Shown here: positions 16,696-25,478 of the stretch, piece after piece
How positions within the stretch are numbered: the first letter of the stretch is position 1
How the letters are laid out: the number at the start of each line of letters is the position of its first letter
Assembly (NCBI GenBank): GCA_020628855.1
Contig: JAHDEL010000022.1
Location: 1-50,332 of the forward strand
DNA length: 50,332 nt
From: Saprospiraceae bacterium
GTDB lineage: Bacteria; Bacteroidota; Bacteroidia; Chitinophagales; Saprospiraceae
Direction of reading: 5' to 3'
The notes under the pieces: model-generated
Database searches by the model: none
Told to the model about the DNA's origin: nothing
What the model saw: only the letters and a program-made list of their open reading frames with translations
Position numbers and translations under genes: made by a program

Positions 16696-17049
16696 CTATT
16701 CTAAGTAAAATGTGAAGCCGTAGAAAATGGCTACACAACATACCATACTAATAACTATATAAGCAATAGCCATCATGACTTGTCCATTAGATATCAGATC
16801 GAATACTTCATAAGAAAATGTAGAAAAGGTACTTAAGCCCCCACAAAAACCTATGGCTATTAAATACTTTACCCATTCCTCAAAAGCGCTCAATCGAAAG
16901 ATTACAATGCTGAGTACAAGGCATGCAACAACATTTGCCGTAAGGGTAGCTAGGGGAAATCCACTTCCTGGCTTATAAGTCCACAAAGAAAGCCCATAAC
17001 GTAATGCAGCGCCAAGACCTCCACCTAAGAATACCAAGACAACATTCAT
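16696..17049 (-). CDS. crcB: Fluoride ion channel CrcB/Fluc
   Basis: 117 residues with four membrane helices. GGGLGAALRYGLSLW near the N-terminus and GFCGGLSTFSTFSYEV in helix 3 are the Fluc signature (the Phe box and central Na+ site region). It exports fluoride as a dual-topology dimer. It overlaps the upstream WecA-like gene by 4 bp. No fluoride riboswitch is visible before the operon. Confidence 0.93.
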   Translation of the reverse strand: MNVVLVFLGGGLGAALRYGLSLWTYKPGSGFPLATLTANVVACLVLSIVIFRLSAFEEWVKYLIAIGFCGGLSTFSTFSYEVFDLISNGQVMMAIAYIVISMVCCVAIFYGFTFYLE

Positions 17050-18092
17050 ACGGCTTGTCTTCTACGTTTTGCCATAAACCATATCAAGGTAAAGATCGAA
17101 CCCAACACAAGCAGTATTAACATTAATTTGAGGGAGCCAAGGTCTTGGAGTTGGTAGACTAAGATGATGATACCGATATTAAAAAGCACTAATATGCCTG
17201 TTGCTTGCATATGAGAAAAACCTGAGTCAATAATCAAATGATGTATATGATTTCTGTCTGGGGAAAAAGGCGATCGTCCTCGCAGCATTCGAATAGTAAA
17301 GACACGTAATGTATCATAGAGAGGTATAATCAAAATACCCACAGCTACGGCTGGTGCTGAAAGCGTAGCATAAGTAGTATCTTCTAAGTATCGATGCATC
17401 TCAATAAATTGAATTGCAAGAATAGCACTTACCAACCCCAACAACAAGGAGCCCGTATCCCCCATAAATATTTTAGCAGGTGTAAAGTTATACTTCAGAA
17501 AAGCTATGATTGCTCCGGTCATCGAAAATGCAACAATCGACAACTCAATCTTATCGACTTGATAAAACCATAATCCAAAAACAATAGATATGATGGCTGC
17601 AACACTGCCTGACAAACCATTAATCCCATCAATCAAGTTAAATGAATTGATGATGACCAGAATCGTAAAGATACTGAGTAAGATACTTGCAAAATATGGT
17701 AGCTCTTCTACACCAAAAATTCCATAAAAGCTTGTTATCCTAATGTTCGCAACAAAGACCAGAATTAAGGCTGATAATATTTGAGCTCCAAACTTTTGAT
17801 AAGGCAGGACAGGATCAATATCATCTTTTGCACCGATAAGGAATAAGATAATGAAGGCACAGAGTATGTATTGCAGATCACCGAAATACTTAAATGGCGT
17901 CCACATAATAATCGAAAATATAGTACCAGCAAAGATTGCTATACCTCCAAGCGAAGGTGTGCTCCGCGTATGTGAAGTCCTTTCTCCTGGCTCATCTACC
18001 AAATTTTTCTTCATCGCAACTGAAATAATGGACGGGATTGCCCAGAACGTCAGCAAAAATGCTGTGATGAATGCTAAGATGATAGAATACAA
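17046..18092 (-). CDS. WecA/MraY-family undecaprenyl-phosphate sugar-1-phosphate transferase
   Basis: 348 residues and about ten transmembrane helices. The catalytic and Mg-binding motifs GAKDDIDPVLPYQKF, NLIDGINGLSG and FMGDTGSLLLG, and the sugar-recognition HIHH-containing loop (DRNHIHHLIIDSG), identify the polyprenyl-phosphate N-acetylhexosamine-1-phosphate transferase family. It initiates O-antigen or other polysaccharide synthesis at the inner membrane. The HIHH loop favours the WecA/TagO branch over MraY. The start is TTG at 18092; a TGA lies upstream in frame and no ATG is available. Confidence 0.88.
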   Translation of the reverse strand: MYSIILAFITAFLLTFWAIPSIISVAMKKNLVDEPGERTSHTRSTPSLGGIAIFAGTIFSIIMWTPFKYFGDLQYILCAFIILFLIGAKDDIDPVLPYQKFGAQILSALILVFVANIRITSFYGIFGVEELPYFASILLSIFTILVIINSFNLIDGINGLSGSVAAIISIVFGLWFYQVDKIELSIVAFSMTGAIIAFLKYNFTPAKIFMGDTGSLLLGLVSAILAIQFIEMHRYLEDTTYATLSAPAVAVGILIIPLYDTLRVFTIRMLRGRSPFSPDRNHIHHLIIDSGFSHMQATGILVLFNIGIIILVYQLQDLGSLKLMLILLVLGSIFTLIWFMAKRRRQAV

Positions 18093-18114
18093 GTGTGTTT
18101 GCTTTAGCGAATTT

Positions 18115-18122
18115 CAAAGATA
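18115..18122 (-). promoter_or_regulatory. -7 promoter box for the WecA-like/crcB operon
   Basis: The minus strand reads TATCTTTG, a perfect TAnnTTTG, 22 nt before the TTG start at 18092. A -33 box is not evident. Confidence 0.45.
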
Positions 18123-18201
18123 GTGTGTTTGTATGCTCTTTTTTAATAATATAAACCAAATTAAAAGGAGATATTGCTAGAATTCATGGGAAGTCATGAA
18201 A

Positions 18202-18230
18202 TTTGAGTAAATAAATTTGAGTTAATTTTG
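18202..18230 (+). promoter_or_regulatory. uppS promoter giving an almost leaderless mRNA
   Basis: TTTG (18202-18205), 17 nt, then TAATTTTG (18223-18230), a perfect -7 box. The ATG is only 7 nt after the box, so transcription should start at or next to the start codon. Confidence 0.65.
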
Positions 18231-18237
18231 TACGCCT

Positions 18238-18987
18238 ATGTCATTACTTAAAGATCAGATAAATCTAGAGAAGCTACCAAAGCACATAGCCATCATTATG
18301 GATGGAAATGGTCGATGGGCTAAGCATAGAAATATGCCGAGAGTCTTTGGCCATAAGAATGGGGTGACTGCAGTAAGGGAAGTTTCTGAGGCTAGTGCTG
18401 AATTGGGTATTGAATATTTGACCTTGTATGCTTTTTCTACAGAAAACTGGAACAGACCAGCGTTAGAAGTCAATGCTCTGATGTCACTGCTTGTAGAGAC
18501 GGTGAAGAAAGAGCTGAAGACATTAAATGATAACAACATTAGATTGCATGCAATAGGCAACCTAAGTAAACTGCCAAAAAAAACGTATGATACATTAATG
18601 GCAGGAATAGAGGATACTTCACAGAATGACCGGATGGTACTCAACTTAGCTCTTAACTATAGTGCAAAGGAAGAAATGTTATTAGCTACTCAGCGCATTG
18701 CAGAAAAGGTAAAGTCAGGTGTGCTTAGTAGTGATGCAATTGATTATAGCATCATTGAAGATCATTTGACAACATCAGGTATGCCAGATCCCGAGCTATT
18801 AATCAGAACAAGCGGTGAGCAAAGGATTAGTAATTTTTTGCTATGGCAAATCGCTTACTCGGAACTCTACTTCACTGATACATTCTGGCCAGACTTCAAG
18901 CGAGATGACCTGTATCAAGCAATTCTGGATTACCAATCTAGAGAACGGAGATTTGGAAAAATCAGTGAACAAATCACGACAATTTGA
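18238..18987 (+). CDS. uppS: Isoprenyl transferase / undecaprenyl diphosphate synthase
   Basis: 249 residues. IIMDGNGRWAKHRN holds the catalytic Asp and phosphate-binding Asn/Arg. TLYAFSTENWNRP and the C-terminal LIRTSGEQRISNFLLWQIAYSELYFTDTFWPDF are signature blocks of cis-prenyltransferases. It makes the C55 carrier lipid used by the WecA-like enzyme, MraY and capsule pathways, in the cytoplasm at the membrane. The promoter box ends 7 nt before the start. bamA follows 58 bp downstream with its own promoter. Confidence 0.95.
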   Translation: MSLLKDQINLEKLPKHIAIIMDGNGRWAKHRNMPRVFGHKNGVTAVREVSEASAELGIEYLTLYAFSTENWNRPALEVNALMSLLVETVKKELKTLNDNNIRLHAIGNLSKLPKKTYDTLMAGIEDTSQNDRMVLNLALNYSAKEEMLLATQRIAEKVKSGVLSSDAIDYSIIEDHLTTSGMPDPELLIRTSGEQRISNFLLWQIAYSELYFTDTFWPDFKRDDLYQAILDYQSRERRFGKISEQITTI

Positions 18988-18995
18988 CCCGACTA

Positions 18996-19024
18996 TTGAA
19001 TAACAAAAAAAATGCAGACCTTTG
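18996..19024 (+). promoter_or_regulatory. bamA promoter
   Basis: TTG (18996-18998), 18 nt, then GACCTTTG (19017-19024, one mismatch to TAnnTTTG). The apparent in-frame TTG start at 19022 lies inside the -7 box, so the start must be downstream at 19046. Confidence 0.55.
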
Positions 19025-19045
19025 CCCCTTCTAAAATCACCGGAA

Positions 19046-21646
19046 ATGACCTTGTTTAGGCTAATTAACATAGTAATCTGTATCGTCTTAATAGGCGTCA
19101 CGCTTCCAGTATTCGGACAAGAGTATGACGACTTAGAAACGTTTGATTATAGTGAGATTAAAGAATATGAAGTAGCCGGAGTCAAAGTATCCGGAGCTGA
19201 AACTAGAGATAGAAATGCTATTATTTCAATATCAGGTCTTGAAGTAGGCAAAAAGATTAGAATTCCTGGTGATGACATCTCCAATGCAGTAAAGTCTCTT
19301 TGGAAATTGCGACTTTTTGATGATGTCCAAATCATTCAAGAAAAACTTGAAGACGACCTACTCTACCTTATTATCTACCTCAGAGAAAGACCTACCTATT
19401 CTAAGCACTCTTATAAAGGCGTCAAAAAGTTACACCACGATGACCTCAATACTATCATTGAAGATATTCTGGCTAAAGGAAGCATAATCACTGATGATAG
19501 AAAGCAATTACTCATCTACAAGATTCAAGAGTATTTTATCGGTAAGGGATTCTTAGATACAAAGGTCAAGATCAGAGAGATACCTGATAAGACATTAGAG
19601 AATGCTGTTAGACTCATCGTTGACATTAAGCCAAATCAGAAAGTCAAAATAGCGGACATCCACATTAATGGCAATGATGCTTTCAAGGATGGAAGATTGC
19701 GAAGAAAACTAAAAAATACCAAGCGCAAGAAAACCCTCTTCAAAAAGTCAAAGTTCGTCAAAGCTGATTATGAAGTAGACAAACAAGATCTTGTCACCTT
19801 TTATAATACTAGAGGGTATAAAAATGCAAAAATCATCACTGATACCACTTGGAGAAACAAGGATGGTCTCATGGAGATCAGCATTGATATAAAAGAAGGC
19901 AATATTTTCTATTTTAGGGATATCTCCTGGAAAGGAAATGCCAAATACTCGGATGACCAACTCAATACGGTCTTGGGGTTAGCTAAGGGTGATATCTTTA
20001 ATCCAGAACTCTTAGAAAAGCGACTCAGGTTCTCCTTGGATGGCAGAGATGTCTCTTCGTTATATTTAGATGATGGATACTTATTCTTCGATGTCCAACC
20101 AGTAGAAATTGCTGTCGAAAATGATAGTATTGATCTGGAAATGAGAATTTATGAAGGTCCACAAGCCACTATTGACAAAGTGACCATTGCCGGAAATGAT
20201 AGAACGAATGAGCATGTAGTTAGAAGAGCAATTCGTACACATCCCGGTCAAAAATTTAGTAGATCAGATATTATCAGATCACAACGTGAAATATCTAATC
20301 TTGGCTACTTTGATCCAGAGACAATGGATATTCAGACTCCAGTAAATCAAGAGAGAGGAACAGTAGACATCAACTATAAGTTAGTAGAAAGACCGTCTGA
20401 CCAGTTAGAACTATCAGCTGGTTATGGTGGATTCCAAGGATTAATAGGAACTCTTGGTGTTGCCTTCAATAATTTCTCGATTAGAAATATCAAAGACAGA
20501 ACGCAATGGAATCCGCTTCCTCAAGGAGATGGCCAAAAGTTTTCTGTAAGGGTACAATCTAATAGCCGTTTCTTCCGGTCAGCAAATATTAGTTTCACTG
20601 AACCATGGCTAGGTGGCAAAAAACCAAATGCTTTCACAATAGGTGCAGTCTATACAGGATCAGATTATTCTCTTTTCAGCCAGGGTAAGTTGAATATCTT
20701 CAGAGTATTCGCAGGACTTGGTAGACAATTAAAGTGGCCTGATGACTTCTTCTCATCTAGTACAACTTTGACTTATGAGAATATCGGCCTTGAGAACTAT
20801 AGTTTTGCTGGCTTCTTTGTGAATAACACACCTATCAGAAATGGAGTCTTTAAGAATATTAGTTTGACTCAGACATTTACAAGAAGTAGTATAAGTGAAC
20901 CAATCTACCCAACTAGTGGATCAAGAGTTTCCTTATCTCTGAAGTTAACTCCTCCTTACTCTTTATTCAGAGATAACTCTGATGCGGGTGAGATTTCTCA
21001 AGCGAGACAAGATGAAATTATGGAAGAACTGGACTTCAATTTTGGTCCAGCAAACCCTCCAACAGCTGCAGACTATGCAGACGCTATTAATTCAGAATCT
21101 CTTGCAAGAAGATTTAAGTTTTTAGAATACCATAAGTGGAGATTTGATGCCGAATGGTATTATAGTATAGTTGGGAAACTCGTCTTGGCGGCTAACCTCA
21201 AACTTGGAATTGTAGGTTATTACAATGAAGATATTGGGATAGGTCCTTTCGAACGTTTTGAGCTAGGAGGTGATGGATTATCCAATCAAAATGTAGGTAT
21301 CACTGGAAGAGACATTATTGCCTTAAGAGGCTATGAAGTAAGTGATTTACCAGTAAATAATAACCTAGGAGGTGCTTCGATCTTTGACAAAGTAACTATG
21401 GAATTACGTTATCCATTATCGACTAATCCAAGTAGCACCATTTATGTCCATGCATTTGTCCAAGGAGGAAATTCTTGGATAGGATTCAAAAACTTCAATC
21501 CTTTCGAAATGAGAAGATCAGCAGGAGGTGGATTGAGAGTCTTCTTACCTATGTTTGGTTTACTTGGATTTGATTATGGTTGGGGATTTGATAATCCTGG
21601 GATGTTTGGAAACTTCAATATTGTTCTTGGATTCGAACCAGACTAA
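19046..21646 (+). CDS. bamA: Outer membrane protein assembly factor BamA
   Basis: ~866 residues. ATG 19046 gives a clean signal peptide ending VFGQEYDD. Five POTRA repeats occupy roughly residues 40-430 (repeated VAGVKVSGAETRDRNAI, KIADIHINGNDAF, DISWKGNAKYS, DKVTIAGNDRTNEHVVRRA elements). The 16-stranded barrel follows, with a RGYEVSD segment that is the conserved lid-loop RGY variant of the VRGF/Y motif. It inserts beta-barrel proteins into the outer membrane. It converges on wzz with a 4-bp stop overlap (CTAA). Confidence 0.95.
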   Translation: MTLFRLINIVICIVLIGVTLPVFGQEYDDLETFDYSEIKEYEVAGVKVSGAETRDRNAIISISGLEVGKKIRIPGDDISNAVKSLWKLRLFDDVQIIQEKLEDDLLYLIIYLRERPTYSKHSYKGVKKLHHDDLNTIIEDILAKGSIITDDRKQLLIYKIQEYFIGKGFLDTKVKIREIPDKTLENAVRLIVDIKPNQKVKIADIHINGNDAFKDGRLRRKLKNTKRKKTLFKKSKFVKADYEVDKQDLVTFYNTRGYKNAKIITDTTWRNKDGLMEISIDIKEGNIFYFRDISWKGNAKYSDDQLNTVLGLAKGDIFNPELLEKRLRFSLDGRDVSSLYLDDGYLFFDVQPVEIAVENDSIDLEMRIYEGPQATIDKVTIAGNDRTNEHVVRRAIRTHPGQKFSRSDIIRSQREISNLGYFDPETMDIQTPVNQERGTVDINYKLVERPSDQLELSAGYGGFQGLIGTLGVAFNNFSIRNIKDRTQWNPLPQGDGQKFSVRVQSNSRFFRSANISFTEPWLGGKKPNAFTIGAVYTGSDYSLFSQGKLNIFRVFAGLGRQLKWPDDFFSSSTTLTYENIGLENYSFAGFFVNNTPIRNGVFKNISLTQTFTRSSISEPIYPTSGSRVSLSLKLTPPYSLFRDNSDAGEISQARQDEIMEELDFNFGPANPPTAADYADAINSESLARRFKFLEYHKWRFDAEWYYSIVGKLVLAANLKLGIVGYYNEDIGIGPFERFELGGDGLSNQNVGITGRDIIALRGYEVSDLPVNNNLGGASIFDKVTMELRYPLSTNPSSTIYVHAFVQGGNSWIGFKNFNPFEMRRSAGGGLRVFLPMFGLLGFDYGWGFDNPGMFGNFNIVLGFEPD

Positions 21647-22746
21647 GCAAGGGTATCTCTAATCAACTTTCTTACAATCACGAATAACAAGCTTAAGATT
21701 AATCCTAAGATCATGCCCCGTATCAAGGCTTGAACTATGGATGGTCTATTGGCTACTAGCGGTAAGATAGGTTCATCTATAATATCAATGTAAGGAGTTT
21801 TGTTCTTCAGGGTAAAGTCAGCAACTTGAAGGTTTTCTTCAGCTTTGGCATACATAGCCATTAACTTTTCTATTTCGATGAGTAAGCGTTGTTCAGTAAG
21901 CTTATCCTTGTTTCTGAAGATATTTAGATTCTGGTCATTAAATGCAGCTAGATTATATTGAGCTGTATTCAGTGCAGCCGCAATTGAGTCAGATTTTGTC
22001 TTGACAATCTCATAGGTTGCTTTATGCTTCTCTGTAGACTTTGCAATATAATATCGACTCAATTCTTCATACAGGTAAGTCGCTAGATGAGCCGAAAGCT
22101 CTGGACGATGTGTTTCTGCAATTAACTTCATGATACCGCTGTCTTCAGAATAATCCGTAGTGATTAATCCTATCTTTCCACCATCTGGAGTACCTGCTAA
22201 TTTGATGTGTAGAGCCTTAAGAGCTTTATTTTCAAGCGGACCAAAAAGTGAATCTACAGGATGCTTAAATCTGAATCCTTTTAATGGGAGAGGATCATTG
22301 CCGTAGAGCAACTTATAGAGTATATTGAGATTACCCCATTCTCTCTCTGATTCCAGATAGTCAATAGTATGGTTCGCTATCATATCAGCCTTACCCTGGA
22401 CAACCACTGTATCAAACAGAATATTCTGTGATACTCGGCGTGACTTAGAGAGTTCAAGAATCCTATCCAAATTGTATTCAGAGGATCCACCCAAGCCAAA
22501 CTGTCCAAGCAGTCCTCCAATATTGCCACTGTTAGAATCTTCTTCATTCACCATGAAGGTGAGAACGCCAGGAAACGTCGGTCTCGTCAAAAATGCACTC
22601 AACAAAAAGATTGCCATCATAATACCACAAAACAGTGCAATCCAAAATTTCTTCTTCCAGATTTCTGAGAGATAATCAGACGTCGTCAAGAGCACCTCTC
22701 TGAAAGAAAGATCATCATTCGATTGTTCACTTTGTTGGTTGCGCAT
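21643..22746 (-). CDS. Wzz-family polysaccharide chain-length determinant
   Basis: 367 residues. A short cytoplasmic N-terminus (LTTSDYLSEIWKKKFWIAL) leads into TM1 at about residues 33-53, followed by a periplasmic helical hairpin region (about 55-335) and a second TM near the C-terminus (LIRGMILGLILSLLFVIVR). The PIL....RPS motif preceding TM2 (DEPILPLVANRPS) is typical of Wzz/PCP proteins. No BY-kinase domain is attached. It probably controls O-antigen or capsule chain length. It is last in a nine-gene minus-strand cluster, after the Wzi-like barrel protein. Confidence 0.82.
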   Translation of the reverse strand: MRNQQSEQSNDDLSFREVLLTTSDYLSEIWKKKFWIALFCGIMMAIFLLSAFLTRPTFPGVLTFMVNEEDSNSGNIGGLLGQFGLGGSSEYNLDRILELSKSRRVSQNILFDTVVVQGKADMIANHTIDYLESEREWGNLNILYKLLYGNDPLPLKGFRFKHPVDSLFGPLENKALKALHIKLAGTPDGGKIGLITTDYSEDSGIMKLIAETHRPELSAHLATYLYEELSRYYIAKSTEKHKATYEIVKTKSDSIAAALNTAQYNLAAFNDQNLNIFRNKDKLTEQRLLIEIEKLMAMYAKAEENLQVADFTLKNKTPYIDIIDEPILPLVANRPSIVQALIRGMILGLILSLLFVIVRKLIRDTLA

Positions 22747-22747
22747 G

Positions 22748-24454
22748 CTAATAATCTAATGGATAGTCAAAAGTATTTACTGCAATTCCGAGTCCAAAGT
22801 AGTTAGAATTCTGAAAAATTGGATCATCATATCTTCTAACTGTAGCTTGGAGCTTAACATTATGGAAGACAGCATAACTGATTACTGTAGAAAATGAAAG
22901 CAATCGTCGAGTATCACCTTGCAATAAAAATTGATCAAAATCACCTTCTCGAGTCCCATTTGGAAGCAAGATATTTGCGCCATAATTTACACCGTTCGCA
23001 TTGTATCCTTTTTGTGCAAGTAGTACCCTAGCTTCTACGAACCATTTATCTTTCCAATTATAATTTGCTCTGAAGAGCCCTTCTCTAAAATTACTTCCGA
23101 GTGGATGTGCCAGAGGCTGATTGAAGTGGCTATAGTTTGCAGTACTATAATTGACATTGCCTTCAATTGACCAAAGGTGACTATATGTAAATGGCCTTAC
23201 TTGATTTAACTCAAGCTGAAGATCTAATCCCTGTATTCCTATTGCATCATACAGACGCAAACCGACCTGTAGACCATACTTGTTCCCCCACCATCCAGAG
23301 CCATCAAAGAGCCTATTAAACCGAAGTTCGTCCAATACAAACTGACCATAAAGCATAATGCCTTTCGGCAAATTTATCTTACCATTCAGACCCAAAAGAA
23401 CATTATCTGGACTGTCGAGTAGTTGCTCTACTGTCCGATATAATATTATGGGATTAAGATATTGAAATTCGAAGTGGTCTTCTCTGCTGAATATAACCGC
23501 TTCGAACAATCCCACTTCAAACCATGGCGCAGGCTTGTAACTGAGATAGTGGGCAGCAAAGTACTTTTTCGGTAGTAAGAAAGTCGATCCTGTCACATTG
23601 CTTGACACTGCAGCAAGCTCAGTAAAAATATTTTTGTAATGCAACTTCCACACTCTTGTATCCAGACTGATATAGAAATAATTATTTCCATAGTCATTGA
23701 GCAATAAAGAATGATATCCATGACCAATAAAATGTCCTCCATGACCAATCTCAAATGTAATATTCTTGGATATCGGCACACCTAGATAGCCTCTTGCATT
23801 AAGGAAGTCAAAACCTTCTAATGATGAAACAGCACTATTGTAATCTTTATAAAAACCCTGACCATCGATAGCAAAATTATCGGCAAATCGAGTATTCTGA
23901 AAGTCTCTAAAGTTAGCTTGAGTCTCAAGCAAATCCGTAAAGAAATAGATGCGATCATTAACATAGCCACGAATGGCATAGCCTCTTGTATTGCGAAAGA
24001 TAGCATTGTCCTGAGTGGATTCTTTTCCTCCTTCAAGATGCAGGAGAGGATTTACATAGAGCTTAAATTGATCTTTTTCAACAGCTAAAAATGTAGACTG
24101 ATACGGATAGAAAGTATTCCAGAATTTTGAACTCCTTTGCTTCCTTTCGATTGGGTAAAATTCGGGATTATCAGCTATGAGATAACTTGTAAGTTCTCCC
24201 GATTCTAAAGAATCAATGACACTCATATCACTTCTCCATACATTGCCAAAACCAGTATGGACATTACCAAAGCTATTAGGGTTGAGAGCCTGTAGTTTTT
24301 GAAAACCTTGTGCTTGACTAGTATACCTTTGATAATGAGGTGACTGGGCTAGAAGCGCAGATGTCAAGCAGAGAAATGAAGCTAGATAAAGAGAGAGTGC
24401 TCTGCTGAGCTTAAGATTTGAAGGCCAAAAGGTGATCTTTAATATCCTGGTCAA
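22748..24454 (-). CDS. Wzi-like outer-membrane beta-barrel protein
   Basis: 568 residues. A basic N-terminal stretch and signal peptide (SFLCLTSALLAQ) are followed by a region with alternating polar and aromatic strands throughout, characteristic of an outer-membrane barrel. Segments such as HGYHSLLLNDYGNNYFYISLD and FVLDELRFNRLF resemble the capsule assembly Wzi family found in Bacteroidota, and the wzz-like gene follows after 1 bp. A role in surface-polysaccharide attachment or assembly is inferred. The first 44 bp overlap the end of lpxK, in a different frame. Confidence 0.68.
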   Translation of the reverse strand: MTRILKITFWPSNLKLSRALSLYLASFLCLTSALLAQSPHYQRYTSQAQGFQKLQALNPNSFGNVHTGFGNVWRSDMSVIDSLESGELTSYLIADNPEFYPIERKQRSSKFWNTFYPYQSTFLAVEKDQFKLYVNPLLHLEGGKESTQDNAIFRNTRGYAIRGYVNDRIYFFTDLLETQANFRDFQNTRFADNFAIDGQGFYKDYNSAVSSLEGFDFLNARGYLGVPISKNITFEIGHGGHFIGHGYHSLLLNDYGNNYFYISLDTRVWKLHYKNIFTELAAVSSNVTGSTFLLPKKYFAAHYLSYKPAPWFEVGLFEAVIFSREDHFEFQYLNPIILYRTVEQLLDSPDNVLLGLNGKINLPKGIMLYGQFVLDELRFNRLFDGSGWWGNKYGLQVGLRLYDAIGIQGLDLQLELNQVRPFTYSHLWSIEGNVNYSTANYSHFNQPLAHPLGSNFREGLFRANYNWKDKWFVEARVLLAQKGYNANGVNYGANILLPNGTREGDFDQFLLQGDTRRLLSFSTVISYAVFHNVKLQATVRRYDDPIFQNSNYFGLGIAVNTFDYPLDY

Positions 24455-25478
24455 ATTCAGCTTTTTGATTAAACAAAAAATCCACTTCCAAAGGTAAGAT
24501 AAATACAGGCAATCGCTCCGCTAGTATCTTATCTCTATGAAGATGTAATCTGGTTGCATCCTTCTCAGTCGTTAAAATAATTGCATCCTTCTGATCTTCT
24601 TCCTTAAATATTCTGATAAGCCTATCAACATCAAATTCAGAAAAATAATGGTGATCTTCAAATTTGATTGTATTCAGTATAGTGCATTGATCCTCCAGAT
24701 AAGATTCTAGATAGTCAGTATTTGCAATTGCTGAAAGTAAAATGACTTCTCTGCCTTTGTCCAGTTTCATTCTTTGTCTGCCATCATACATATAGTAAGG
24801 ATCGTAGTACTTATAGTGTGTGAAAAACACTTTTTGATGAGGCATAACATCCAGATCTTTAAGTATTGCATCTCTTTGTTCTTCCTTTAAATTAGATGGA
24901 CACTTGGTAACGATAATTGTGTCAGCCCGCTCAGCAGCTGAAGCATATTCGCGCAGTCTTCCAGCTGGTATGAGGAGATCTTTTGTATAGATCCTAGCAT
25001 GGTTGGTCAACAAAATGTTATGTGAAGGAATGACTGACCTATGCTGATAAGCATCATCCAATAAGATGGTATTTATTCCTGGGTTATGCTTCAGCATTTC
25101 TGGTATTCCAGTATTTCGACTCTCTGCCACCGCCACAGTTATATCAGGATACTTCATTGCATACTGCTTGGGCTCATCTCCAGATAGGTCTGCTCCATCT
25201 TGTGGTCTTACTATTCTAAAGCCCTTGCTCTTACGCTTATAACCACGACTCATGACCCCTACTCCTAGATATGGTCTCAAAAGACGAATGAGATACTCTA
25301 CATGTGGTGTCTTACCTGCTCCTCCGACTGCAAGATTGCCAATGTTAATCACAGGCAAATTAAATGTTGTTGACTTGAGAAGGTTGGCATCATATAAGAG
25401 GTTCCGAATTCCCAGTATGATCATATAGATCACTGAGAAAGGATACAATAGGATTTTGACAATGATATTATCTAGCAT
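24411..25478 (-). CDS. lpxK: Tetraacyldisaccharide 4'-kinase LpxK
   Basis: 355 residues. N-terminal amphipathic/TM helix (LLYPFSVIYMIILGIRNLLYD), P-loop VGGAGKTPHVEYLIRLL (about 53-69), MSRGYKRKSKG, SGDEPKQ and LLDDAYQHR (the second nucleotide-binding Asp-Asp) are all conserved. It phosphorylates lipid A precursor at the 4' position on the cytoplasmic face of the inner membrane. It overlaps the DUF2851 gene by 11 bp upstream. Confidence 0.95.
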   Translation of the reverse strand: MLDNIIVKILLYPFSVIYMIILGIRNLLYDANLLKSTTFNLPVINIGNLAVGGAGKTPHVEYLIRLLRPYLGVGVMSRGYKRKSKGFRIVRPQDGADLSGDEPKQYAMKYPDITVAVAESRNTGIPEMLKHNPGINTILLDDAYQHRSVIPSHNILLTNHARIYTKDLLIPAGRLREYASAAERADTIIVTKCPSNLKEEQRDAILKDLDVMPHQKVFFTHYKYYDPYYMYDGRQRMKLDKGREVILLSAIANTDYLESYLEDQCTILNTIKFEDHHYFSEFDVDRLIRIFKEEDQKDAIILTTEKDATRLHLHRDKILAERLPVFILPLEVDFLFNQKAEFDQDIKDHLLAFKS

